Shown here: positions 1-6,422 of the stretch, piece after piece
Layout: every line of letters starts with the position of its first letter
Position numbering within the stretch: position 1 is the first letter of the stretch
Origin: an uncultured Methylococcaceae bacterium
GTDB lineage: Bacteria > Pseudomonadota > Gammaproteobacteria > Methylococcales > Methylococcaceae
NCBI GenBank assembly: GCA_903910005.1
Contig: CAIVXW010000210.1
Coordinates: 1 to 14,305 of the forward strand
Reading direction: 5' to 3'
DNA: 14,305 bases
Program-made: the position numbers and the translations under genes
The notes under the pieces: generated by a model
Databases searched by the model: none
Seen by the model: only the letters and a program-made list of their open reading frames with translations
Told to the model about the DNA's origin: nothing

Positions 1-819
1 GGACTGGGACGGTTTCTCGACCAGCAGGGGGTCAACCTTAATCTTGACAGCCTGCTGATCATGTCGGCAGTCATCGGCATGAGTGGTTCCTTTATTTCTC
101 TGCTCATGTCCAAATGGATGGCCAAACAGTCGATGGGCGTGTTCATTATCGAACAGCCTGGCGATGAACTGGAACACTGGCTGTTTGAAACCGTCAGCCG
201 CCAGGCCCGGCAGGCCGGTATCGGTATGCCGGAAGTCGGCATTTTTGATTCACCTGAACCCAATGCCTTTGCCACCGGCATGAGCAAAAACTCAGCCCTG
301 GTGGCGGTCAGTACCGGCTTGCTGCATCAGATGGATCGGCGCGAGGTGGAGGCGGTGCTGGCGCATGAAATCAGCCATGTGGCCAATGGCGACATGGTGA
401 CCATGGGGTTGCTGCAGGGAGTGGTCAATACGTTTGTGTATTTCTTTGCCACGATTGCCGGGCATCTGGTGGATCGGGTGGTGTTTCGTTCCGGAGATGG
501 CGGACGCGGCGGCTACGGCCCAGCCTACTACATTACCCAGATGATTGCCCAGGTATTGCTGTCGATACTGGCTACGATGATCGTCATGGCCTTCTCGCGC
601 TGGCGTGAGTTCCGGGCCGATCAGGGCGGTGCCGATCTGGCCGGACGCGGCAACATGATCGCTGCCCTCAAGGCTTTGCAGCACAGCCATGAAGCCACGC
701 CGTTACCGGGTGAACTGGCGGCCTTTGGCATCAATGGGGGCGGGAGCTGGATGAAACTGTTCATGAGCCATCCGCCACTGGAAGAGCGAATCGCTGCCCT
801 GGAAGAAGAGGGCCGGTAA
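1..819 (+). CDS. htpX: HtpX family membrane zinc metalloprotease (5' end cut by window edge)
   Basis: HtpX is an inner-membrane protease (M48 family) that degrades misfolded membrane proteins alongside FtsH. The reading frame is open from base 1, so the gene begins outside the window; the in-frame ATG at 61 falls inside the first membrane region and is not the start. About 272 codons are present against 293 in E. coli, so roughly 20 N-terminal residues are missing. The zinc site HEISH is encoded at 364-378. The third ligand is probably the Glu of REFRAD, codon 607-609. Hydrophobic segments flank the catalytic region, and a Gly-rich linker (around 495-525) separates two of them. The C-terminal SHPPLEERIAAL matches the family's THPPLDKRIEAL ending. 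Family identity is certain from side-by-side similarity to E. coli HtpX. No T-rich terminator on the + strand follows it. Confidence 0.96.
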   Translation, partial: GLGRFLDQQGVNLNLDSLLIMSAVIGMSGSFISLLMSKWMAKQSMGVFIIEQPGDELEHWLFETVSRQARQAGIGMPEVGIFDSPEPNAFATGMSKNSALVAVSTGLLHQMDRREVEAVLAHEISHVANGDMVTMGLLQGVVNTFVYFFATIAGHLVDRVVFRSGDGGRGGYGPAYYITQMIAQVLLSILATMIVMAFSRWREFRADQGGADLAGRGNMIAALKALQHSHEATPLPGELAAFGINGGGSWMKLFMSHPPLEERIAALEEEGR

Positions 820-823
820 TTTG

Positions 824-871
824 AAAAAAAGCCATCCCTGGCGGGGGAATCAGTGTTCCGGCCAGGGAGGC
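824..871 (-). terminator. Distal intrinsic terminator of a tandem pair (minus strand)
   Basis: Read on the minus strand, the arm at 868-861 (TCCCTGGC) pairs with 842-835 (GCCAGGGA). After a one-base bulge at 834, three more pairs form (871-869 with 833-831). Seven T residues follow directly (830-824). The loop can form an inner GGAA/TTCC stem. This is a strong rho-independent terminator pointing toward htpX, so it would stop antisense transcription into that gene. A second inverted repeat, TCCGGCC at 857-863 with GGCCGGA at 869-875, overlaps its 5' arm and cannot form at the same time. Confidence 0.75.
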
Positions 872-876
872 CGGAC

Positions 877-932
877 AAAAAAGCCTGGGTGGGGGAAGGC
901 AAGCCGCCATGTGCGGCTGCGGATCACCCAGG
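877..932 (-). terminator. Proximal intrinsic terminator of a tandem pair (minus strand)
   Basis: On the minus strand CCTGGGTG (932-925) pairs with CACCCAGG (891-884). Inside lies a second perfect stem, AGCCGC/GCGGCT (918-913 with 907-902), closed by a 5-nt loop. After the outer stem comes one C and then six T residues (882-877). It would end either the upstream candidate small RNA or a long cupin mRNA. The A-run lies on the plus strand, so it does not serve htpX. Confidence 0.78.
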
Positions 933-1016
933 TGAGGTCATGATGAAGAAGACTGCTGCATTCAGAACCGTGTCAGCAGGGTTCGGAACCGGCTATTCGG
1001 TATCGTGCCGAAACCA
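877..1016 (-). ncRNA. Candidate small regulatory RNA, about 140 nt
   Basis: A minus-strand unit with its own promoter and terminator lies wholly between htpX and the cupin gene. The promoter is TTGACT (1051-1046), a 17-nt spacer and TACAGT (1028-1023), giving a predicted 5' end near 1016. The transcript would contain stem-loop 1 (TTCGG/CCGAA, 1012-1008 with 1000-996), stem-loop 2 (CTGCTG/CAGCAG, 979-974 with 958-953, 15-nt loop), an unpaired pyrimidine-rich stretch (about 952-933), and a compound terminator hairpin ending in T6. That order is typical of Hfq-type sRNAs. The unpaired stretch contains GACCTCACC, complementary to Shine-Dalgarno-like sequences. I do not recognise it as 6S, SRP, tmRNA, CsrB/RsmY-like or a known riboswitch. 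It could instead be the structured 3' end of the cupin mRNA. Function unknown. Confidence 0.5.
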
Positions 1017-1022
1017 GATGGC

Positions 1023-1051
1023 ACTGTAAGCCAGAAAGACGTTAAAGTCAA
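1023..1051 (-). promoter_or_regulatory. Sigma70-type promoter for the candidate small RNA
   Basis: Minus strand: -35 TTGACT at 1051-1046 (5 of 6 to consensus), spacer exactly 17 nt, -10 TACAGT at 1028-1023 (4 of 6). It begins 40 nt past the cupin stop codon, and no protein-coding gene lies downstream on this strand before the terminators. Confidence 0.5.
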
Positions 1052-1091
1052 TCGGGATCAGTTACCTCTCCACCCCCTCGCTGAAACCTGA

Positions 1092-1382
1092 TCAGACCCC
1101 ATCGGGAAAGTCGTAGCTATAGTGCTTCCGCAGTGGTTTAACCACCTGCCAGCGGCTGTCGAGTCCGGCGTGAAACGAAACCAGATCACCGGGCTTGATG
1201 TGTACCGGTTCGCCGCCCGCCGGGGTGACGATGATTTCTCCCTCCAGCACATAGGCAACTTCGGTTTCGTCAAAGTCAATGCTGAATTCGGAGATTTCCT
1301 TTTCCCAGGTAGGCCAGGTGGATACGTTCAATGCCTTGAGGCGTGCCTGATCAGGATTGTGTTCTATGCGGATGGTAGTCAT
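1092..1382 (-). CDS. Small cupin-fold protein, DUF861/Cupin_3 type
   Basis: A 96-residue single-domain cupin. It starts at the ATG at 1382; a longer reading frame exists upstream, but that extension runs through the promoter region and lacks cupin character. The hallmark stretch is residues 22-90: a WPTWEKEISEF start, the strand YVLEGE (44-49), VTPAGGEPV (52-60), KPGDLVSF (63-70), and a conserved-looking VKPLRKHYSYD end. This pattern is typical of Cupin_3/DUF861 proteins related to EutQ and ureidoglycine-type cupins. The classic multi-histidine metal site is largely absent, and no substrate can be assigned. It stands alone on its strand, divergent from the GTPase gene, with convergent htpX on the other side. 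No clear Shine-Dalgarno sequence precedes the ATG. The family call is firm and the function is unknown. Confidence 0.85.
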   Translation of the reverse strand: MTTIRIEHNPDQARLKALNVSTWPTWEKEISEFSIDFDETEVAYVLEGEIIVTPAGGEPVHIKPGDLVSFHAGLDSRWQVVKPLRKHYSYDFPDGV

Positions 1383-1396
1383 TGGATTCAATCGGG

Positions 1397-1424
1397 TTGT
1401 GAACAAAAGCTGATAGCATATAGA
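1397..1424 (+). promoter_or_regulatory. Putative promoter of the GTPase gene
   Basis: Plus strand: -35 TTGTGA (1397-1402), 16-nt spacer, -10 TATAGA (1419-1424). The start codon at 1502 would then sit about 70 nt downstream of the transcription start. It is back to back with the cupin promoter. Confidence 0.42.
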
Positions 1425-1444
1425 CTCATGCCCGGTACTGGCAA
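1417..1444 (-). promoter_or_regulatory. Putative promoter of the cupin gene
   Basis: Minus strand: -35 TTGCCA (1444-1439), 16-nt spacer, -10 TATATG (1422-1417), predicting a leader of roughly 28 nt before the ATG at 1382. Its -10 overlaps the -10 of the opposite-strand promoter for the GTPase gene. Confidence 0.45.
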
Positions 1445-1501
1445 GACAGGCTGTTGTCGTGGCCAGTCGTTCCGGATCAACCCACTCAGGTTTTTCGCGC
1501 C

Positions 1502-2746
1502 ATGACCGTCTCCGCACAGATCCAGCAGTGGACACAAAAAATACTGAAACCCGCTGTCGATCAGGCCCGCTTTGATCAGGCCATGAACGACATCCGCCAC
1601 CGCTCTCCTCCTCCCGTCCTCTGGCTGCTGGGCAAAACCCAAAGCGGTAAAAGTTCGATTATCCAGGCTCTGACCGGGTCTACCCGGGCCGAAATAGGGC
1701 AGGGATTCCGATCCTGCACCCGCACTGCGGATGTTTACGATTTTCCCGACGAGGAAACCGCCTTCATCCGTTTTCTTGATACCCGTGGACTGGGAGAGGT
1801 GGGGTATGACCCGACCGATGACATGGCCTATTGTGAGGCGCGTTCCAGCCTGTTGGTCATTACCCTCAAAGCCGATGATCATCAACTGGATGAAGTGGTA
1901 AAAGCGGCCCGCCGAATCAGAAAGGATCATCCTGACTGGCCTTTTCTGGTTGTGCAAACCTGTCTGCATGAAGCCTACGCCGATCTGGAGCAGGGCCATA
2001 TTCTGCCCTATCCCTTCGGTGACGGAGAACTGGGGGCGTACGTTCCCCCCCGACTGGCTCTGACCCTCAGTACCCAGCGCAGTGCCCTGGAGGGACTGGG
2101 CGGGCGGTTTGTGGTGATTGATTTCACCCGACCGGAAGACGGCTATGACCCGGTTTATTACGGGCTGGATGCCTTGTGGGCGGCCATTGAGGACGTCCTG
2201 CCCGCCGGGTTGGCCCGCCTGATGCGCGAAACCCTGGCGCACCGTCAGTCCCTCAACGATGTTTACAGCCGGACGGTACACCCGCATGTGGTGGGCTATG
2301 CGATTACCGCTGGCCTGCTCGGAGCGATTCCGGTTCCTGTGGTCAATCTGTCCCTGGTGCTGGCGGCCCAGGCCAAGATGCTGCACAGCATCGCGTCCAT
2401 CTATGGGGTATCCCTCACGGCCCGCAGCCTGGGCGAAGTCGCCAGTGCCGTCGGCATGGGAGGGCTTATGGCCCGCTACGGTGTCAACGAACTGGCCAGC
2501 CTGATTCCCGGCTGGGGTTCAGCCATTGCCGGGTTGAGTTCGGCTGCCATCACCTACGGTCTGGGTAAAACCCTGGATTTTTACTACGGTCAGACCCGTC
2601 AGGGGGCGGCATTCAGCCGCGACATGTTGCGGGAGGTTTATCGCAAGGAATTTGAACAGGGCCGGGCTTTGCTGGCCCGGCGATTTGGCGGGGAATCAGC
2701 CGGTCAGGCGTCGGGGCGGGATACCCGTTCGTTCAAGGCCGGATAA
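1502..2746 (+). CDS. P-loop GTPase with C-terminal DUF697-like membrane-associating region
   Basis: A 414-residue protein from the ATG at 1502. An in-frame TTG at 1454 would add 16 residues, but they look unstructured. The G domain shows a P-loop GKTQSGKS (44-51), a likely switch-I Thr in the SCTRT stretch (71-75), and a G3 motif DTRG (93-96). The usual G4 NKxD is missing: the equivalent position reads VVQTCLHE (about 150-157), so guanine recognition may differ or be degenerate. Residues about 260-360 hold Ala/Gly/Leu-rich amphipathic or membrane-seeking helices resembling DUF697, as in YcjF/HSR1-related GTPases. The C-terminus is basic and polar. The cellular role is unknown; related proteins are often linked to the envelope or stress. 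Its last 43 nt overlap the 3' end of aas on the opposite strand. No strong Shine-Dalgarno is visible. Confidence 0.85.
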   Translation: MTVSAQIQQWTQKILKPAVDQARFDQAMNDIRHRSPPPVLWLLGKTQSGKSSIIQALTGSTRAEIGQGFRSCTRTADVYDFPDEETAFIRFLDTRGLGEVGYDPTDDMAYCEARSSLLVITLKADDHQLDEVVKAARRIRKDHPDWPFLVVQTCLHEAYADLEQGHILPYPFGDGELGAYVPPRLALTLSTQRSALEGLGGRFVVIDFTRPEDGYDPVYYGLDALWAAIEDVLPAGLARLMRETLAHRQSLNDVYSRTVHPHVVGYAITAGLLGAIPVPVVNLSLVLAAQAKMLHSIASIYGVSLTARSLGEVASAVGMGGLMARYGVNELASLIPGWGSAIAGLSSAAITYGLGKTLDFYYGQTRQGAAFSRDMLREVYRKEFEQGRALLARRFGGESAGQASGRDTRSFKAG

Positions 2747-4941
2747 TCAACCTTGCCACTGGCCAGCAGGGGCAAGGCCTTGAGGATGCGGATCAGTCGA
2801 GGCGTTTGCAACTCGCTGTAACCGTGCTGTTGAGCGGCCAGAAGACAAGCCGCCCGCTCGGCCCGGGGGTAGTCGGTAACCAGCAGTATTTTCTCACCCT
2901 TGACCGGATCGGGCTGTGCCAGGGCGGCGTGGTGATAGCCGGGCCACAGGGTCGCGGCCAGTTCCTCGACGACGGCCAGCGACACCATTTCGCCGCCGAT
3001 TTTGGCAAAACGCTTGACCCGGCCCCGAATGGTCAGGTAGCCGTCCGCGTCAATCGACACCACGTCACCGGTGTCGTACCAACCCGCCCCAAAACAGGAA
3101 ACCGGCGGTTGCAGCACGCCCGGTTGACGAGGGTACAGATAACCCAGCATGACGTTTGGCCCCTTGACGTGCAGTTTGCCGCCTTCGCTGATGCCCTCTA
3201 CCGGTTCCAGTTGACAGGCCAGTCCCGGCATTGGCCGCCCCACCGTACCGGCCCGGTTCTCAATCGGCGTATTGACCGACACGATGGGGGCGGTTTCGGT
3301 CGCGCCGTACCCTTCCAGAATGCGTATTCCGAATTTGTCCAGCCACAGGCGACGGGTATCCTGCTGTAATTTTTCCGCACCGGCAAATACGTAACGCACC
3401 CGGTTGAAATCATACGGGTGGGCCTGACGGCCATAACCCATGAGAAAGGTATTGGTGCCGAACAGGATGGTGGCATCCAGATCGTAGGCCATTTCCGGAA
3501 TGATGCGGTAATGCAGGGGCGAGGGGTAAAGAAACAGCCGCATACCACTCAGAAGTGGTAACAAGGTGCCTGCGGTCAATCCGAATGAATGAAACAGGGG
3601 TAATACGTTGAGTACCGTATCGCGGGCATTGAAGCCTACCCGGGCGGCCAGTTGTTCCAGATTGGCCAGCAGATTGGCGTGGGACAGTACCACGCCTTTG
3701 GGTTCGCCCTCTGAACCGGATGTAAACAGGATGACGGCAGGCGTTTGTGGGTCAGGTTCGCGGGCAGGGTACCAGCCATCGGCCCGAAAACCGGCCCAGG
3801 CGGCCTGCACCTGATCCAGCAGGCCGATATCGGTTTTGGCGTCCTCCAGATACAGCAGTCGGTACCCCGGTTCAAGCAGGGCAACGGTTTCACCCAGACC
3901 GGCCATTTCAATGACCCGCCGTGAGGTGATGATGGTTTTGAGGTTGGCAGCCTGGCAACTCGACAGAATGTGCCGTTGACCGGCCCCCGGGTTGAGCAGG
4001 GCCGGTGTTTTGCCGACAACCTGCAAGCCCAGCAACACCTGGACGGTCACCGCCAGGTTGGGCAGCAGCAGACCCACCACCGTTTCGTCTTCACTCTGCC
4101 GGGCCAGGTAACGCCCCAGTGCCAGACTCTGAATAATCAAACGATTGTAGGACAGGGGGGTTCTTTGCAGGTCTTCCAGGGTCAGGTGCCCTCCACCGTG
4201 GACGCGGCGGGCGGCCAGCAGGGCCGAAAACAGGGTTTTGCGCCAGTGTCCGGTCTCGAACAGCATGCGGCCCATCATGTCGGACAGTTGCAGACCGGCC
4301 TGGTGACGCTGTTGATGAACCGGGCTGGCGGCATCGACCTGCAGGCGACAGGGTGGACACATGGTAAGGGTAACGGGCGGAAACCAGCGCAACCGGATCA
4401 CTCCGTGCAAATGGGAGAAGGGCGTGTATTGCGGGCCGTCCACCCGTATCGGCAGTATGCTGGCCCCTGATTTCAATGCAATCAGGGCGGCTCCGTCATA
4501 AATTTTCATCAAGCCGCCGCTGGTGCTGATGCGTCCCTCCGGAAAAATCACCGCCTTGCGATCATGGCGGATATAATGCGTCAATCCCTTGATGGCCAGC
4601 GGCTGGGTGGGGTTCATGGGAAACAGCCGGGCAAACAGGGGAGCCGGCTTGCACCACCATTGCCGGATGATCTCGCTGCTGATGGCGAAGGTCACGTCTT
4701 CGTCAGGTAAAAAAGTCCAGAGCAGTACCGGATCAAGGTAGGAAACGTGGTTAGCCACGATCAGTACCCGCTCCCCGGCAGTGTCGTACTGGTCAAAGCC
4801 TCGCAACTGTACCCGGAACAAAACCCGGAAAAGTGCCTGAAGGCTTTTTTTTACCCCCCGTTTCAAGGCAGCATGAAAAAAGTTGGTGGCGTGATCCGGC
4901 TGATTCTGGCCGATCCCCCGTAATGGTTGTTTTTCTGTCAT
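2704..4941 (-). CDS. aas: Bifunctional 2-acylglycerophosphoethanolamine acyltransferase / acyl-ACP synthetase
   Basis: Aas activates fatty acids with ATP onto ACP and transfers them to lysophosphatidylethanolamine, recycling lysophospholipids at the inner membrane. The protein has 745 residues (E. coli 719) and matches E. coli Aas along its length. The PlsC-type acyltransferase half carries the catalytic HX4D (H65-D70 in NHVSYLD) and FPEGR (133-137). The adenylate-forming half carries the P-loop TSGSEGEPKG (407-416), YGATET (545-550), YDTGD (622-626) and the A10 lysine in SGKVDY (K730). About 30 N-terminal residues precede the point where E. coli Aas begins, so a downstream non-ATG start is possible. 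The ATG at 4941 overlaps the start codon of the divergent lipoprotein hydrolase, and its 3' end overlaps the GTPase gene. I found no convincing promoter; it would have to lie inside the hydrolase gene. Confidence 0.95.
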   Translation of the reverse strand: MTEKQPLRGIGQNQPDHATNFFHAALKRGVKKSLQALFRVLFRVQLRGFDQYDTAGERVLIVANHVSYLDPVLLWTFLPDEDVTFAISSEIIRQWWCKPAPLFARLFPMNPTQPLAIKGLTHYIRHDRKAVIFPEGRISTSGGLMKIYDGAALIALKSGASILPIRVDGPQYTPFSHLHGVIRLRWFPPVTLTMCPPCRLQVDAASPVHQQRHQAGLQLSDMMGRMLFETGHWRKTLFSALLAARRVHGGGHLTLEDLQRTPLSYNRLIIQSLALGRYLARQSEDETVVGLLLPNLAVTVQVLLGLQVVGKTPALLNPGAGQRHILSSCQAANLKTIITSRRVIEMAGLGETVALLEPGYRLLYLEDAKTDIGLLDQVQAAWAGFRADGWYPAREPDPQTPAVILFTSGSEGEPKGVVLSHANLLANLEQLAARVGFNARDTVLNVLPLFHSFGLTAGTLLPLLSGMRLFLYPSPLHYRIIPEMAYDLDATILFGTNTFLMGYGRQAHPYDFNRVRYVFAGAEKLQQDTRRLWLDKFGIRILEGYGATETAPIVSVNTPIENRAGTVGRPMPGLACQLEPVEGISEGGKLHVKGPNVMLGYLYPRQPGVLQPPVSCFGAGWYDTGDVVSIDADGYLTIRGRVKRFAKIGGEMVSLAVVEELAATLWPGYHHAALAQPDPVKGEKILLVTDYPRAERAACLLAAQQHGYSELQTPRLIRILKALPLLASGKVDYPALNERVSRPDA

Positions 4942-5929
4942 GTCCCGGTTTTTTTATTTGATAGTGAGTGCCAGTTTGTTGCTTTCTGCCTGTATGCCGA
5001 CAATCGACCCTGCGCCGCCGTTCCGGGCTTCACCGGACTTGCATCTGAACCAGTTCACCACCCGCGACGGCCTGATTCTGCCGGTTCGCATCTGGCAGCC
5101 ACGGCAAACCCCGCCCCGGGCCGTTATCGTGGCCCTGCACGGTTTCAATGATTACGGCAAGGCATTTGTCCGGGCCGGTGATTATTTCAGCCGTCATGGT
5201 TTGACCCTGCTGGCCTACGATCAGCGTCACTTCGGATTAAGCCCCAGGCCGGGACGGTGGGCGGGCATGCCGGTTTACGTGCAGGACTTGATTGATTTCA
5301 TGGCCGGGGTGCGTCAGCACTACCCCGGCATTCCGCTCTATCTTCTGGGCGAGAGCATGGGCGGGGCCATTGCCACCGTCACCATGACCCGTCCGGGTGC
5401 GCCCTGCATTGACGGGCTGATTCTGGTGGCACCGGCCGTCTGGGCACGCCACACCATGCCCTGGTATCAGCGCGGGTTGTTGTCGTTGTTCTCCACCACG
5501 GTGCCGTGGCTCAAACTCACCGGCAAGGGACTCAAGCGGCGACCGTCCGACAACGTTGAAGTGCTGCGCGGTTTAAGTGAAGACCCCTGGGTCATCAAGG
5601 CCACCCGGGTGGATGCCCTGAGTGGCCTGGCAGATCTGATGGACGCTGCTCTGGTCAGCGGTGGTGGACTTCGGGATCAGCGGGTGTTGCTGCTGTACGG
5701 TGAACGGGATGAAATCATCCCCTGGCCACCGGTGCGGCAGTTCATGGCGGATATCAAGGACTCAACGACCGTGCAGATTCTGATCTACCCGGAAGGCTAT
5801 CATTTGCTGCTGCGTGATCTGGGGGCTGAACGACCGCTGGCTGACATCGTGCGTTGGGTGGAGGGACAGGGATGGCAGGCACCATCCCGGGCGGAAACAA
5901 CCGGAGGGTGTTCCTCAGCGTTCCAGTAA
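4940..5929 (+). CDS. Lipoprotein alpha/beta hydrolase, monoacylglycerol lipase / lysophospholipase-like
   Basis: A 329-residue Hydrolase_4 / PldB-like enzyme expected to cleave acyl esters of monoacylglycerols or lysophospholipids. The N-terminus is a lipoprotein signal: hydrophobic residues 4-15 and lipobox LSAC with Cys18. Met at +2, rather than Asp, suggests outer-membrane sorting if the Lol rule applies. The family HGF oxyanion motif is at 67-69, the nucleophile elbow GESMGG at 137-142 (Ser139), the acid probably Asp257 in GERDEI, and the His is His288 in EGYHLL. The lipobox requires the start at 4940, because the next Met comes after the Cys. This start codon overlaps the aas start codon on the other strand, and the 3' end overlaps fdxA by 15 nt. 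Next to aas, a lysophospholipid or acylglycerol substrate is an attractive inference but is unproven. Confidence 0.88.
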   Translation: MSRFFYLIVSASLLLSACMPTIDPAPPFRASPDLHLNQFTTRDGLILPVRIWQPRQTPPRAVIVALHGFNDYGKAFVRAGDYFSRHGLTLLAYDQRHFGLSPRPGRWAGMPVYVQDLIDFMAGVRQHYPGIPLYLLGESMGGAIATVTMTRPGAPCIDGLILVAPAVWARHTMPWYQRGLLSLFSTTVPWLKLTGKGLKRRPSDNVEVLRGLSEDPWVIKATRVDALSGLADLMDAALVSGGGLRDQRVLLLYGERDEIIPWPPVRQFMADIKDSTTVQILIYPEGYHLLLRDLGAERPLADIVRWVEGQGWQAPSRAETTGGCSSAFQ

Positions 5930-6238
5930 CGCCAGTTTATCCGGTTTGCCATTCCATTCATCCGCATCGTCGAGGGCAGGGTGTACCTCGGTGATGCTCG
6001 GCCATATTTTGGCCAGCTCAGCATTGAGTGCGATGAAATGGGTCTGGTTTTCCGGTACTTCATCCTCGGAAAAAATCGCATTGGCCGGGCACTCCGGTTC
6101 ACACAGGGTGCAATCAATGCATTCGTCCGGATCAATGACCAGAAAGTTGGGACCTTCGTGGAAACAATCTACGGGACATACGTCCACGCAGTCGGTAAAT
6201 TTGCACTTGATGCAGTTTTCGGTAATTACGAATGTCAT
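5915..6238 (-). CDS. fdxA: Seven-iron (3Fe-4S/4Fe-4S) ferredoxin, Azotobacter FdI type
   Basis: A 107-residue soluble electron carrier. All seven cluster cysteines expected from Azotobacter vinelandii FdI are present, counting the initiator Met: C9, C17 and C50 for the 3Fe-4S cluster, and C21, C40, C43 and C46 for the 4Fe-4S cluster. The extra free cysteine C25 is also kept. The first half is nearly identical to FdI (NCIKCKFTDC, PECPANAIFSEDEVPE). The C-terminal tail after about residue 75 is the FdI-type extension (LNAELAKIWPSITE, ending LLER). The partner is not visible; in relatives this ferredoxin works in general redox or oxidative-stress roles. The start at 6238 is fixed by alignment; no good Shine-Dalgarno precedes it. 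Its 3' end overlaps the hydrolase gene by 15 nt. It lies downstream of degQ on the same strand, separated by a terminator. Confidence 0.96.
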   Translation of the reverse strand: MTFVITENCIKCKFTDCVDVCPVDCFHEGPNFLVIDPDECIDCTLCEPECPANAIFSEDEVPENQTHFIALNAELAKIWPSITEVHPALDDADEWNGKPDKLALLER

Positions 6239-6290
6239 AAAACGGATTTGTTGTTGCTGTTAATGAGTATCCCCGGACGGGAGGCGGGTC

Positions 6291-6319
6291 ATTTTACATG
6301 TAACCTGAATTCGGGATAA
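6291..6319 (-). promoter_or_regulatory. Possible fdxA promoter
   Basis: Minus strand: -10 TAAAAT (6296-6291), a 17-nt spacer and a weak -35 TTATCC (6319-6314). It lies after the degQ terminator and about 50 nt before the fdxA start codon. The -35 match is poor, so this is tentative. Confidence 0.3.
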
Positions 6320-6354
6320 GGCCACTGAGGGGGCCAGGTGCTTTTTTTATCACG

Positions 6355-6405
6355 AAAAATGCCCGACCGGGCAACCGGGGCGGGTCAGGCTTTGATCCTG
6401 ACCCG
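6355..6405 (-). terminator. degQ transcription terminator region (two stem-loops)
   Basis: Just past the degQ stop, on the minus strand, a perfect 9-bp stem (CGGGTCAGG at 6381-6389 with CCTGACCCG at 6397-6405, 7-nt loop) is followed by a second hairpin (TGCCC/GGGCA, 6373-6369 with 6364-6360, 4-nt loop). That hairpin runs straight into five T residues (6359-6355). The second hairpin with its T-run is the likely intrinsic terminator; the first may stabilise the mRNA 3' end. This separates degQ from fdxA. Confidence 0.65.
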
Positions 6406-6422
6406 ATCCGCACGCCCGCCGA

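Noticed and set aside
940..1029. A 29-codon plus-strand frame (MMKKTAAFRT...) with GGTGAGG just upstream of ATG
   Set aside because: The start signals look good, but it is very short, has no visible promoter, is not hydrophobic like a type I toxin, and lies fully opposite the better-supported minus-strand small RNA. Not called as a gene, but worth a conservation check.
1056..1093. GATCAG/CTGATC inverted repeat at the end of the cupin gene
   Set aside because: The 6-bp stem has a 26-nt loop, no T-run follows, and it includes the stop codon. Not convincing as a terminator or site.
1388..2386. 332-residue minus-strand open frame opposite the GTPase gene
   Set aside because: A shadow frame of the real GTPase coding strand: low-complexity composition, no recognisable domain, and the plus strand has clear P-loop and G3 motifs.
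2806..3369. 187-residue plus-strand open frame opposite aas
   Set aside because: It is antisense to the conserved AMP-binding core of Aas and has no family resemblance.
4942..5000. Possible sigma54-like TGGCAC element upstream of aas
   Set aside because: The -24-like TGGCAC has no TTGC at the -12 position; no sigma70 pair fits well either.
6320..6347. Plus-strand GGCC...GGCC with a following T7 run as a terminator
   Set aside because: The stem is only about 4 bp and lies several bases from the T-run, and there is no nearby plus-strand gene that would need it.
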